Shown here piece by piece: positions 33,119-45,233 of a DNA stretch of 64,000 nt. Below the pieces are notes generated by a model, which was not told the DNA's origin, searched no databases, and saw only the letters and a list, made by a program, of their open reading frames with translations. Location: contig OZ020611.1 of the NCBI GenBank assembly GCA_963971575.1, forward strand, positions 8,218,933 to 8,282,932, read 5' to 3'. Origin of the DNA: Liopterus haemorrhoidalis (lineage: Eukaryota > Arthropoda > Insecta > Coleoptera > Dytiscidae). The position numbers and the translations under genes are program-made. Positions within the stretch are counted from its first letter, which is position 1. Each line of letters opens with the position of its first letter.

Positions 33119-34966
33119 TTTCTACGATTTTTAGGACAAGATTTACAATATCCCACTGCAAACTCGATACAGATGGCAGCACATAACGACTGCAGTAAAT
33201 AACTCAAGAATTATCATTGGCTCTAAAACAATGGTTTCTGTTTATTTATCACATTAAAATATCATTTACCTTTTAGTTTAGGTTAGATTCACCTTAAAAG
33301 CACTATCTTAGGTTATGGTTGATAACTGTTTATTTTTATTTTTTTATAAACCACCTAAAAATAAATTGTGTTTTAATAATATAATAATTCGGAATAATAC
33401 TCATTATTTGTCCAGTTTTTAATAATACGCGAAGAGTTGATTCAATTTGAATTGGATGAAGTAAGGCGTATGGATAGAGAAAGAAGTCTGAGGTGTCGAG
33501 CAAGTTCCACATTAAGGTAATGATTTGTTTGCCAACACAGTTGGCAACGGGTGCCCTAGTATAATAATAGTTTCTCAAAGCACAATAGGAGCATAAGGGC
33601 AGAGAAGGTAAATTCTTTGTTTTTAGACCTCCAGTACATGAAACATGTAATCTATCTACATAAAATATCTTGGAATGATATTATGCAGATCAATACCTAA
33701 CATCTATACGGGACTGACAGCCTCCGTAAAACTATGTTCACTATTTTTTTAAAGTTATACGTTTGCTTGATATTAATTCTGACATTTTATTTTGGTCTAA
33801 AACAATATTTTCTTCAATGTGCAGTACTTGTTTGAGTTGGGGAGGTCACTAAACGCAAATGAATCAAAACTCTTTTGTGTTAAAATGAACTATTTAAATT
33901 TTAAATATTATGTACCGCAAACCATGAATGTATCCTTCCAACGAACATTTTTGAGGAAAACCATTTAAACGCCCTGACATTTCTGAAATTGTTAATCATG
34001 TTTTCAAAAACCCGCCCTTATTGTCATTCTTATCCTACTCATACAATGCTAGGCTGTACCAAGTACAAAATGAGGATCTATTACTCCTGCATTCATATTG
34101 TTTACAATATCCTAAATCACTTTTTAAATGCTAAACATTGATAAGCCACGTACTGAACACTATTTATTGTGGTGTTGCTTCTTGAAAACCAATTTGTTTT
34201 ATATTTCATTGTGTATCTGATAAAAATGACTGTGTATAATTTAAAGGAAAATATGATAAATTATTATTATTATTATCATTGTCGGCTTAATGTTTCGAGT
34301 AATCCTGTGATCCCTATATAAACATGTATTAGTATAGTACAGTTACAGGTAATATGTACTAAATACTTGAAGCTGAGTGGAACACAAACTGACTACATTC
34401 CGAAGTGTAGAGTTCATCTTACCACTAAACCATGACGATATTATATTACAGTCACCACATTACCTGGATTATATCTGCATTAAATATTTTTTATTCTAAA
34501 TATTAATAAGTAAATAAACTAATGTTTAATATATTTCAACTGAAGATTCTATTGAAAAAGATTCGAAAATTACTTTTATATTTATGAAGAAACCTTATGT
34601 CAGGAAATCCTGGGAATAACGATGGAATCGCTGATATTTCACATCTATAAAAATTAGATTTATTCGGGGATGAAGTTTCTTACAAATTAAAGCACCACAC
34701 GAGTGCACAATGTTCATTTTAGTATTCACGGATGAAATATATATTGTTTCTGACAAGATATTTGTTATACATGGTAACCTTCAATTACGTAGCCTGTTCA
34801 TAGCAAGTCAATCATTGTAGATTAAAGTAAAAATTCTTAGTCAAAGCAGAGCGTTATTAGTTTCGTTGAATTTAATTAATAAACTGAGTTCTCCCATTTA
34901 AATTTACCATGATTACAACCTAATCAGTCAGCCAAATTTAACATTCGAGGTGACAAGAATATCTAA
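33119..34966. other. no gene seen
   Basis: AT-rich. Includes a short (att)n run near 34262-34276 and part of the dispersed repeat also seen at 27.3 and 29.6 kb. No supportable frame. Confidence 0.5.
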
Positions 34967-35377
34967 TGCTAGCTCCACACGCTCGTCCGAGCACTTCGGA
35001 CGAATTGCTCGGAGAACGATGGTGATACGAGTGCAACGTCCACATGCTTCCCAAGACTCGCGATACGCTGTCATTGTTCAGACTTATAGCACGATGGGAG
35101 ACGTAGAACTTGCAGCTGCAACAGCTTTGTGTGTTCTTATGCCAGCTCCACACCTTGGCCGAGCCTTGGCTCCACACGAATCCGACCGTGCAGAGGCTTC
35201 GTTCGCATCTCTTCGAATAGACGCTCGCGTTCGGCATTCGTATCCTTGGATAAAAACCGACATAATACGGAGCGATGGCACAACATAGCAAGACAGGAAC
35301 GAAGCGAGACGACGAAGCCTCTATACGCTCGGATTCGTGCTGTTTCGCGTCGACTCGGCCAATGTATGGAGCCGGCA
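34967..35377. mobile_element. PIF/Harbinger-type MITE, 411 bp
   Basis: The left end tgctagctccacacgctcg and right end (opposite strand) tgccggctccatacattgg are related inverted repeats. They are flanked by TAA on both sides (34964-34966 and 35378-35380), the 3-bp TWA duplication of PIF/Harbinger. A second copy of the left terminus (atgccagctccacaccttgg, from 35140) lies inside, so the element may be composite. The internal GC-rich near-palindrome creates long opposing frames on both strands (for example 34938-35405 minus), which are artefacts of symmetry. Confidence 0.75.
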
Positions 35378-35542
35378 TAACACTTCTCAAGTCGGACATG
35401 CACATTAAATCTGTTCATGAGCTTATTTCTTAACTGTTTGTATCTAAACTTCATCCACAAACAAAGCTATTGTTTATCAAAAACATTCCAGTTATAAAGC
35501 TATGTATTCATTAGTAAACACTGTAACACGAACATGAATTTA

Positions 35543-35743
35543 GGGTACGCGCATTGGGAAAACAATTGTCACTGACTCTGGTTCAAGCTGCCAACCAGCT
35601 CTGGGAAACCAGCATCAGCCTCTACTATGCCCAATATAATGAACAACACATAGCATATTGACCATCAATTGACGCTCGCAGGTTGACCATCGCCAGCGCT
35701 GGCAGAGAGCTACCAGCAACCAGTTTTCCCTATGTGCGTACCC
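35543..35743. mobile_element. PIF/Harbinger-type MITE, 201 bp
   Basis: The ends gggtacgcgcattgggaaaa and ttttccctatgtgcgtaccc are inverted repeats, flanked by TTA on both sides (35540-35542 and 35744-35746). Internal agctctgg/ccagcgctgg motifs add further dyad symmetry. No coding content. Confidence 0.8.
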
Positions 35744-38639
35744 TTACGTATTTTTCAAACATCTAATTCACAAGATCAAACCGGAAACATTACATCTTTC
35801 ATAGTATGTTGCTAAGCTCCCAGCCAGTAATCGAGAGCAGGTCGAAACAAGTATATTCTCAGAAACTGTTGACGAAGGTGGAAGTGTTTTGCGCTGCTTT
35901 TGCAACATGGTAGTAAAGTGGACCAACGAAAAGTGAATAGAACTTTTCCAAATGCAAATTATTTTCGAAGGATTCAAGTAAAAAATTAAAGTTATAGCAG
36001 TTTATATTGGGTTGTAGCAGGACCCCGAAAATTAGTTTCTTGTTTGACTATTGACGGTCCAATAATTTCCAAAGTTTGTTCTTAACCCGTTTTTAAAATA
36101 CAGGTAAAATTAATAAATGATCCATCTGATATCCGAAGATCACTCGCTAAAAGTTCATTTTCTACATTCCCCTCTAGATTTTTTCCAAAGAATGTAGAAG
36201 CAGTAGCGACGATCAGCGAAAAAGATTTCACCAAGACCTAAGTACAATGGAATACCGTTACCAGGGAAAATAAGATTCATGATTGAAGACGTTTTCTTGT
36301 TATTGTAAAGGGAAGATGATAAATAAATAAATAATAGGTTCCCAATGCCTGTGAGTTTCGGCCAGTTCTATTAACCTGAATAAACTGGTACTTATTTTAA
36401 GTATTAATTACTTGAGGTAGAGTCAACCCCAGGCTGTTGCACCATATCGGAAAATGAAAATTCCAAAGAAGGGAAGGGATTACAAATCGGTAAGGACGCT
36501 TGGTAACTCTTAGAGAAAATGATAGTCAATAAAAGACTATCAGTTGTTTTGTGTTTATAAACGCGGCAGCGTTGGTTTTTTTTTTTTATAAACATAGAAA
36601 AATAATTATTATTTTTACAGTTAATAAATTTCCAATAGTTGGAAATATAGTTATTTATTATGTCTGGTGTTCTTTTGACGGCATATGTTCATTTGGCATC
36701 TCCAATAATTATTCAGCATCTGGGTACCCAGAGAATCATCTATCCATCAGCACAAAGGTTAGTAACATATGTCTGTTAAATAAACGCTTAGACACTGTAG
36801 TCAAACGTCCATCTTGTCTACGAAAACTCCGTGTGGTGTGCTTGAAATTCCACACCAGTTAGCGGTTTGCCTAGAGCCGCTACAATATCTTAATTTTGTA
36901 TTGTCATGCTTCATATTTTCTTATTGTCATGTAAGTTGCAATACAATATTTTCTTATAGAATAGAAATTTATTTTCATTAACTATTATAATATTTTTAGA
37001 ATTGTACCTTTCTTATTATAAAGCCAATTTCAAAAAATAATGCAATAGGTAGAATTGCGAACCGAGAGCGATTTACAAACTTTAAATAATATATTGTGGG
37101 AAGATTTTATTAAAAATATTCTCACTATAAATGTAACATGCTTCATTAATTATGAACTATTGTGAGATATACTCATACTATTATAGTTACTAGGTAAATG
37201 TAATGTAATAACTATTCATTATTATGTAACATTAAAAATATATACAAACTTGCTGCCGAAAAGGTCTACTTTTGTAATAATGAATTTGATGACTCTTTAT
37301 CATTGATTTATCTGCAGATTTCAAACTTAACAGTAGATATAAAAATAAAATAAAATAAAAATATTACAGTTAGCAATATAAAAGTGCAGTTTCAAATTGA
37401 TATTGGATACTGGATATAATAATAACTCGATAAATTTATTACCTTTCAATTTGTAATATTCATATTATAAAATACTTAATAACCAGCAGGACTAGTTCCA
37501 AGTTCTCCTACAGTCATGTTACATTAATAACTAACAAAAAAGTATTTAATATAATATGTAAATGTCATAGAAATCGTTTCAGAAATAATTAGCTGCATGT
37601 TAACTTGATTATGCCCTAAACCAATGAAAACCAAACAGCTCCTACCTCCTTACACAATGCGTTCTTAATGTAAATTAACTGTATTTACAATTATTTTGGT
37701 AACTATTTGGTGCTAAGATATTTTAATCGTCATTTTTACTAACGATTGGACTTATTTATTCTAAAACAGTTAATTTTATTTGTTACAAACGAGAAGATTA
37801 TTGGAAAATGTTACTACTTCTGAAATTAAATCATTAAAAAATTATTGGCAGAATCACATCAAGTGGATTGATAGATTAGGAATACTAAGTTTTCCATTGT
37901 ACAGAATTATTTATATATTATCTTGTTATTTAATAATTTATATAAAGGGTTAGTTATAGATGGACCAGCCAAAACGTCACACTGACTAACTGGTTTTTAT
38001 ATAATTCCGAAGATATATATACACAGAGAACTAACACTATTTGCCCTATGTGCCACTTTAGCGTTGAGAACCTATTATGTATTTTTATAATATTATCACA
38101 ATATTTGTTTATTTCAGCGTCGAAATATGTTTGTCTGCAACCATCAAATAATAGATATCCAAATCTAAATACATAAAACTTCTCATATTACACGCTGTGG
38201 AATATAAAATTCCATATTCCACACATATGCGTACGCATCTGTGGAAAATGAGATTTCATATTTCAGGAATATGGGTGCGCATGAGTAATATGAAATTTTA
38301 GACGTTGTTGTAGGTTACTATCAGCTTACGGTTCAGTAGCCATCTTTTTGGCTCAGTTTCAAGTGTTGCAATTGACATTCTATATTTACTGTTTTTTAAA
38401 ATTAAATTTACTATTTTTCTAATAATATTGAAATCTTGTAAGTAACGTAAGAAATCTCGTAAAAGTAACCTAGTCATTATCAAACACTAGTTGTAGATAA
38501 AATATTGTTTTGATTTACATATAATGGTTATATTCCACTGAGATGATTAGAAAACCTACCTCCGGATCTTGTTTTAAACTTCATCCTCTTGTAATATAGC
38601 CTTATATGCGTGGTTAATAAAATAATGTTATTCTACAGG
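35744..38639. other. long AT-rich stretch without a recognisable gene
   Basis: About 2.9 kb with short frames only. One local feature is a partly symmetrical segment at 38195-38300, with repeated tggaatatgaaat-like words. No element boundaries or domains were identified. Confidence 0.55.
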
Positions 38640-38974
38640 AATTTAAAGGAGCACTGAAACCTGTATTGTTACATGAAACGCTGAAAGAACGAGAACTCTG
38701 CGAATCTGTCAAAATTGTTTTCCTAAAGGTGCCTACAGACGGCGTGTTAAGTCACGTGTGTAGGGGCAACAAGTCACAAGGCACAACTAGCCGCTGGTCG
38801 ACGTTCGCTTCTGAGACGGTTTTTTATCACAAGTCAAAGGAGTTCGACCAACATCGGTGGAGTTTTGTATATGCGTGTTGCTACCGTACAGACGACGCTC
38901 ACACACTTGTCATCACATCAGTCGAGATTGTTGTGTTCAAAAGGAAGGTTATAACAATTTTTGCGCAACTATGA
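38640..38974 (+). other. candidate exon or ORF after a splice-acceptor match
   Basis: A frame opens directly after gttattctacag (38628-38639). It reads EFKGALKPVLLHETLKEREL then CESVKIVFLK (38640-38728), and stays open to a stop at 38972. A gtgcct immediately follows VFLK, so the coding-like part may end there. The rest (from ggtgcctacagacggcgtg) has the look of a transposon terminus. I do not recognise the protein. It could be a host exon, a captured exon, or chance. Confidence 0.25.
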
Positions 38975-39029
38975 AGTATACTTAGAGTAAAAAGTATTTT
39001 TTTGTACTTTTAATCTAATTTAAACATCA

Positions 39030-39920
39030 AAAGCGTGGCAGCTCAAAGGTCGGGTTATAAGCACCTTCACCCGAAGAGCCAGGGCAAACCTCTAGTCACC
39101 TAGGGAGGCCTCAGTTGGGAACGCCTTGTATTCGGTCTGGCTCACCTGATAAACAGGTCGAGGTCCGAAACACAAGACGGACGCCCTAAGTCCTGTACCT
39201 TCTCTGTGCGGTTCTGAGGGGAGACAGCGGCGGAATCTGGCTCTTGAGTCCTGGGAGTCCAGACTCAAGAAGAATGACCATCAAGACCCTTATCAGACAG
39301 ATGCAGAGCAGACTGAAGAGACAGGAACATAGGAACAGGGAGCCTAGTCGGAGTCCTAGACCGTCGGGCCAAACACGGAAACTCTCGCGGATTGTAAAGG
39401 CAGCTCAAAGTTCGGGTTATGGACACCCGTATCCAGAGAGTGTGGGTATGCTATGTAGTCACCTAGCAATGACTCGGGAGGGAGGGTTCCGTGCGTAAAA
39501 CCACGCGAGTCTTCATCGAGGACGCTTTGTATTCGGACTGGATAACTTGATAAACAGGTCAAGTCCGAAAACACGAGACGGACGCCTACAGCTGAATACC
39601 TGAAGTGGGCGGGTCCGGTGGGTGATCTAGTGGGGGGTCTAACAGACTTTGCGGCCTGCCTCTAGGACGACTACCGGACGAACGATACAGGAGAACCAGG
39701 AGGCCGCAGAAGACAGAAAACAAGAAGAATAAAGATAGAAGACAGGAAGAATAAAGAGGGAAGGCAAGAAGAACTAGCCACTCCGTCACGAAGAATAGTC
39801 CACTACGACAGTCTCATGGCGGAGAGGATGCAAGCAGGGTTTTTAGTCGGTATACCACTTGTGGAGAATCCGACACTACCTGAATAAGGTGTCTTATTCA
39901 TAGGTAAAACATCAAAAGCA
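39030..39920. other. GC-rich island with two direct repeats
   Basis: This ~0.9-kb block is markedly GC-richer than everything around it. Two related ~150-bp segments start at 39043 and 39404 (ggcagctcaaag.tcgggtta), a spacing of 361 bp. Each contains a tgataaacaggtc...tccgaaa.cac motif and ends agacggacgcc. A plus frame (39244-39498) encodes a basic 84-residue peptide with no domain I know. A hairpin (acctgaataag/cttattcataggt) lies at 39878-39905. It might be a retrotransposon 5' region with tandem promoter-like monomers, but no reverse transcriptase follows. Confidence 0.45.
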
Positions 39921-40146
39921 TGGTCGAAACTGCGACCATATCCTCACTTTCACTGTCAGACGCCATTTTACAAGCGCTGGCCCATGTTCGCTATTTTTTT
40001 ACTTGGCCAGCATGATACATCGTCTGTAGAGTACACAAGTACAAGTATCCGCCAGTGCTACATATTACGGTCAGCGTCAGAATTAGCGCTGGCGAACGGT
40101 ACCACACCGTCTGTTGGCACCTATAGACTAATAAATACAACGTATA

Positions 40147-40371
40147 CAGTGGCGCACCCAGGGGGGTGCCCCCCCCTAAGAAGGAGGGAAATACCACTAT
40201 TTCTTAGGTAAATATATGAATTTCAAGAGATGCGGGCCTTTTTTTGTGAATACCACTTGTAGTTTAGGAGTGAGGACATTTTTTTTATGTCATCACTTGT
40301 ATTTCAAAAGCGAGAAACTTTCGTTTTTATTTTCCGGGCCCCCTTATAAAAAATTCCTGGGTGCGCCACTG
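40147..40371. mobile_element. hAT MITE (CACTGGCGCACCCAGG family), copy 2
   Basis: The ends cagtggcgcacccagggg and cctgggtgcgccactg are flanked by identical aacgtata on both sides (40139-40146 and 40372-40379), a perfect 8-bp target duplication. It is 225 bp long and shares its interior with 17320-17549. The perfect duplication marks it as the younger of the two copies. Confidence 0.92.
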
Positions 40372-40447
40372 AACGTATACATATGATTTTAGTTCAGGAA
40401 AAATAATTGGCAGAATGTCATCTAGTGATTTAACGAGTTAAAATAAA

Positions 40448-40812
40448 GAAGAAAAGGCAAAGTACATGCACCGAGGGACAAAGAAAGACAAAACGTTCCA
40501 ATAAACGACTACAATTTTGAAAACGTCGATGAATTCAAATACCTTAGCCCGGTCATAACTACTGACAACACTGCAACAAGAAATTAAGAGCCTTTCCAGA
40601 AAGATAATAAATACTACAGCTCGATAGATAATATATAATACAGATGGCAAACGCCCTCGCGGTAGACCAAAGCAACTATGGCAAGCTACATTCGACAGTG
40701 ACATGAGAGTTGCCCATCTATACCCAGAAGAAGCGTTTGTTCGACAAAAGTGACGTTCAAAGATCTAATAAGCGAACCCCACATCTACGGGAAAACGCTA
40801 AGAAGAAGAAGA
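40448..40812 (+). pseudogene. LINE C-terminal fragment (RTE-like)
   Basis: Frames on the plus strand read FENVDEFKYLSPVI (40518-40555), then DGKRPRGRPKQLWQATFDSD and MRVAHLYPEEAFVRQK (40644-40750). This is the typical C-terminal stretch of RTE- and related LINE-encoded proteins (fkYLG... ..RGRPxxxWxd). Stops and frameshifts are present. The reverse-transcriptase catalytic core is absent. It is the 3' remnant of a 5'-truncated insertion. Confidence 0.7.
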
Positions 40813-41099
40813 TATATAATAAATAATATTGCTAAAAATCCTAGAAATGTAATAAATGCTATTCCAGTATCTACTTGAAACGTGAATGCGGTTACATTGC
40901 TACAGTGAGCTGTATCTCTATGGCTAATCGAATGTTTTTCTTTCACGCATTTCACAGTTAATCCTACGATACCCTAACTGAACTTGGCTTTACTTTTCTT
41001 TAAATCCAATATCACAACTAGAACTTTAAAACTTAAGATATGTAAGTCGATAGTGAACCCATCATCTCGACAGTGAAATATGACAACTTACAAAAAAAA

Positions 41100-41425
41100 T
41101 GAACAGCTTCTGAAAAGATTCGAACGAAAAATCTTGAGCAGGATATTCAGCTCAATAATAAATCCAGAAACTCAAACAATTAAGCAAAAAAACAAATCGA
41201 ATAGAGCATAATATCGAATTTAAATGTGTACGAGCCAAACATTGTGAAGCATATAAAATTAAATCGACTTCCATGGATTGGGAGCATCCAAAGAGAATGA
41301 TAGAAAGGTACTTCTGTTTCGGCTGAAAAACCGAAGGTAAATGAAACTATAGAGTGAACCAGGTTAAGATGGAGAGATGGTGTTCAAACCGATCTACGTA
41401 TCCCGGGCAACAACGATACGAACAA
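41100..41425 (+). pseudogene. second LINE C-terminal fragment (RTE-like, different family)
   Basis: Frames read QLLKRFERKILSRIFSSIIN (41104-41165), then VYEPNIVKHIKLNRLPWIGS (41229-41290) and RLRWRDGVQTDL (41365-41400). This is the order seen at the C-terminal end of LINE proteins with the FERKiLRrIfGp / rLrWlGHv / RPrlRWlDgveeDL blocks. The sequence is unlike the fragment at 40448, so two families contributed. Inactive. Confidence 0.75.
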
Positions 41426-42112
41426 TCTTATACTAGAACAGAAAATGGAAACTCATTGTTAAGTCAGAAAAAGATATTATATTGTATAAAAGTTATAATT
41501 ATTTTAAGCCAAATCCCACAAACTGTTGTAATGACTGCAAAATTAAAGTTTTCAAGCTATGGTCCAAGGACTACAATTGGCCCGTAATCTCTTTTGTTTA
41601 CTAGTTGCCGAATAACATTCGAACTATCTGTGTTCTGTTAATTTTTGCACTCAGTTCTGCCTGCACGCGTCCGTCTTTTAGGTTATGTCCACGAATGTAT
41701 GTTACAAATACATTAATCTCGTGTCTTAATTTATTTTAGTCGCTCATTTTCGGTCTCCGCATCATCTGAGCTCTTAGTATCGTGCTTCTTTAAGCAGATC
41801 TAGAATTAGTCTTGTTCTGCCTCAATTAATTTACTTTGCTTTGTTATCGTGAATGTATTTTACGCATGCACTCACATTCGTGTGTTAACAACACCAAAAC
41901 AATTAAGATCACGGACCACTACTGATCCACGGTTAGAAAAGAAGTGAAAACCACAGGAATAGAGCAATATCCCGATTGTTGCAGTTAACACTGCTAGGGA
42001 AAAAAACGCTATAATCTAAATGTATGGAAAATATATATTTGTTGCCAAAATTTTCTATTTTAAATTTCTTCTATCCATTACTTATTATTATCTACAACTT
42101 CTTCAAGACCAT
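41426..42112. other. no gene seen
   Basis: AT-rich, with nothing supportable. Confidence 0.5.
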
Positions 42113-42195
42113 GGTACACACGTTCTCGTTCTAGGTTAACCCTTAAAGTCCAGGGTACACACGTTCTCATTTTGGGTTAACCCTTAAAGTCCAGG
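42113..42195. repeat. 41-bp tandem duplication
   Basis: Two copies of a 41-bp unit that opens ggtacacacgttctc and closes ggttaacccttaaagtccag, with three mismatches. Function unknown. Confidence 0.85.
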
Positions 42196-42586
42196 TGTTA
42201 TTATTTATAAATCATCCATAAATGTATCGTAGATTACTGGTATCAAATTAAAATTAGCTCGCATGTGGGTAGTATAATATTGCATCTATGCATGAGAAAA
42301 CTGATGAACTTTATCACAATTTTAGTTCGACATTAGGTCAATTTATAGCGCCATTATTAACGGTTTGTAATCTTTAGACGCAAGCGTAGTTTGTAGCAGT
42401 GCATAGAAATAATTGCGCTTGTGTATGGTGATAATAAACCGTTAGAAATTGTTCTACGAACACAGTTTATAGTTACTGGTATAAAATGCTGTGTTCCACA
42501 TAAACCCAATATCTAAAAGTTGTCATCACTGAAGCTCAGAATGTAACAGACATAAGACTCAATGGAATTGTAGTACCTGCGATTTG
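42196..42586. other. no gene seen
   Basis: AT-rich sequence up to the LINE-tail insertion at 42587. Nothing supportable. Confidence 0.5.
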
Positions 42587-42633
42587 TTAGTTAAAATTTT
42601 TGGCGCACAGCAACAAAGGCTTTTTGTGCCTAT
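42587..42633 (-). repeat. LINE 3'-tail micro-insertion, 47 bp
   Basis: The insert ttagttaaaatttttggcgc, then acagcaacaaaggcttttt and gtgcctat, is flanked by identical ctgcgatttg (42577-42586 and 42634-42643). This is a 10-bp target-site duplication. Only the last ~47 nucleotides of the LINE were inserted. Confidence 0.88.
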
Positions 42634-42643
42634 CTGCGATTTG

Positions 42644-44270
42644 GACTGTCTCATTAAAAGAAAGAATTATTCTGCAAACTTACATTGCAAATAAAATTAT
42701 AAAATTTAAAAAGTATTTAATTACCTAGTAGCGCAGTGAAATCAAAAAAAGTTTATAATTAAATTAGGTTGTGATTAGAGATGAGCAATAGTCACTCTTT
42801 GTAATGGTGACAACATTACAAATATCTAACAAAACAGGCACAAATATCTTTGTTAAGTATTGAATGTCATTGATCACGTCGTTATTTAAGTCATCATTAA
42901 GCTCATAACTAGTTGTTACTCGTTTTTTGTAAGTTAACACTGGATAAGATAAAGCTTAGTTTCCATCACTACGTCGTGCGTTTTAAGTTGCTGCGTCACG
43001 AGCTTTTATTGGTGTTTTTAAATATAGTTTTAACGTAAATGTGCAGCAAATTATCAGCCACGCAGAAAGTTGAACACTGCTGACCTTGCAGCATTAGAAA
43101 AGGAAATTGTGTTTTAGAAAGAATCAGACTAACTTTTGGTTGTCATATCGTAGGCTACAATGCTTTGGGAAGCGACTTGACAAACTATTAACATTCGACG
43201 ATTTATTATTATTTTTTTTAATTCGGACTGCATAAAATGTTCTTTGCAGTACTTCAAAAAAGCAAAACGTACGATGCAGGAATAGTAACTTAGCTAAACT
43301 TTGACACAATTAAATTTGAATTCTCGAATAACATAACCTTCAAAATGTTCGATTTAGAATACAAAATCTTTCTCGCCGAAAATTATTTCAAAAGTATTGA
43401 AAAACATAAAAATGAAGTGGCGATACTCCATATATGGTTCCGTTTTGATTACCATCAAAAGCATGTACAGATCAAAATTAAATTACTTACTTGCATTGCA
43501 AATAGTAACATACTATCCTCTAATTTGACATAGACTGACAATGTCTACTTTGGTATAAAAGGTTACCATACACCTCATTTCTATCAAATGTACAACACTA
43601 ATTACAGCCTTTTTGTGTTAAATTTGTGTTATTACATTATTTGTTTATAATAAATTAAATTTTCTAAAGCATTATTTTGATGTTTTATCATTCTCTAAAA
43701 AAATCCGAAAAGAAAAATGAATTTGTGTTTTAAGACTCAAAAGGTTAAGAAGGCCCGCGTCAGTAAGGTCATTACCATGATTTTAAAGTAAGTCTGAAAT
43801 ACATATCATCCAATATTTCTCTTAGTTCTAGGTATAATCTAAGTAACCTGCTTTTTCTAGGGTACCATTAATTTTAGTCTCAAATCTTTAGAAATGTTTT
43901 TACAAATACCTATCAACGCAATTAAAAAAACTGACTATAGATTGATTTTCTTCCACCTTGATTTAAATAACGAGCTTGCCGATGTTGCAGCGGTATTATT
44001 GTCTAACTACTAGTATCCCCATACTGTTATCAAATTTATAACATTATTTAAAAATTGTTTTATTAGTTAGATACAAATTTAGCTGCATAACACTGGTGGC
44101 TACTAACGCAAAAATAGATTTATTACCAAGGATTAGTATTATATTAAGGCATTAAAAAGATATTAATGGTTATTATTACCACTATAATTATTTAAATAAT
44201 TTATAAAATAAGTTTGACGATATTATGTACCATCGAGTAATAAAGTAGACTATCATATCATACAATATAT
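42644..44270. other. no gene seen
   Basis: AT-rich sequence without element ends or domains that I could identify. Confidence 0.5.
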
Positions 44271-44830
44271 TGTCACAAAGGTAATCCTAGGTCAGGATTG
44301 CGAAATCTAGACATTGTGACGCTCAGCTGTTTGATTAAAAAATTATTTGTCAACGTATAACATATGTTACCTGATTACGAAATGCATACGCCACATTTTC
44401 GTCATAAGGAAATATTTGTCATAACGAATAAATATTGGAATTAGATCAACCAGTAGTACAAATGCATGAACGTCACACGGTATCGGTGCAGAGGAACCTA
44501 GCCAACTCCTCTACAAGTACCAGTCCACACGGTGACGACCGAGACACCAACGCCAGATACTCGTACAGCTAGTTAGCCAAGCAAGCAGTACCATGTGAGT
44601 GGGAGAAAGCTTCTCCAGGCTCCTCGACTCCCTGATGGGTAACCCTCGCCTCAGAGATAGGTCCAAGCCGATCCTGGCCAACACGGGGTGGACCGAAGAC
44701 TTCCCCAACTCAAGGGGCAGATTCATACAATTACATTGACAACAGTAAAACGTTGTAAATGTGATATATATTTAATAAATTGTATTGTTGAAACCAGGAG
44801 TTGCCTTTCAATCAAAACAATCACGTGACA
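44271..44830 (+). mobile_element. solo LTR, copy 2 (TGTCAC...GTGACA family)
   Basis: A 560-bp LTR in the opposite orientation to copy 1. It starts TGTCACAAAGGTAATCC and ends ATCACGTGACA, flanked by ATAT on both sides (44267-44270 and 44831-44834). An AATAAA lies near 44773. The 71-codon minus-strand frame inside is shared with the other copies but is not a gene. Confidence 0.8.
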
Positions 44831-45047
44831 ATATAATTTAATTATTAGATGTTTTTTAGTGCGCGGGGAACGTTATTTAATATCCACTTAAATCCCCAAA
44901 TTTTAGTATTATTAAAGGGCTATTACTTTCCTTACGAGTTTCAAGAACTAATTGTTCAATTTTCTCTATTCTTGGTTAAGGTGTTGCGCCTTAACTTTCA
45001 AATATTGGTTTGGATTTTGACATTGCATTCGATACAAGTTCCAACAA

Positions 45048-45226
45048 GATAGTTAGTTAGTTAGATTATTTGGAGCCCAGCAATGATAACTCTTTGCGAA
45101 CACAGCTCATCTAAAAGACTACAGTATATATTAAAAACAATAAATTCAACAATAAATAGGTAAATAAAATCTGATACATATACTCAATAAAAGAAACATT
45201 GCGCGGACATACACAAATAAATAGGT
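45048..45226 (-). repeat. LINE 3'-UTR insertion, 179 bp
   Basis: The insert holds tagttagttagttaga, a diverged hairpin core, and then 3'-UTR sequence shared with 18040-18150 (caataaataggtaaataaaa and gaaacattgcgcggaca-like words). Flanks ccaacaa occur on both sides (45041-45047 and 45227-45233). This is a longer member of the same truncated LINE set. Confidence 0.8.
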
Positions 45227-45233
45227 CCAACAA

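Noticed and set aside
27337..33612. A shared 15-mer (ttaccttctctgccc) in opposite orientations at 27.34 and 33.6 kb
   Set aside because: The similarity does not extend beyond the short word, and 6 kb is too far apart for a supported element.
34938..35460. Long overlapping frames on both strands (up to 155 codons)
   Set aside because: They arise from the near-palindromic, GC-rich body of a PIF-type MITE, and none shows a domain.
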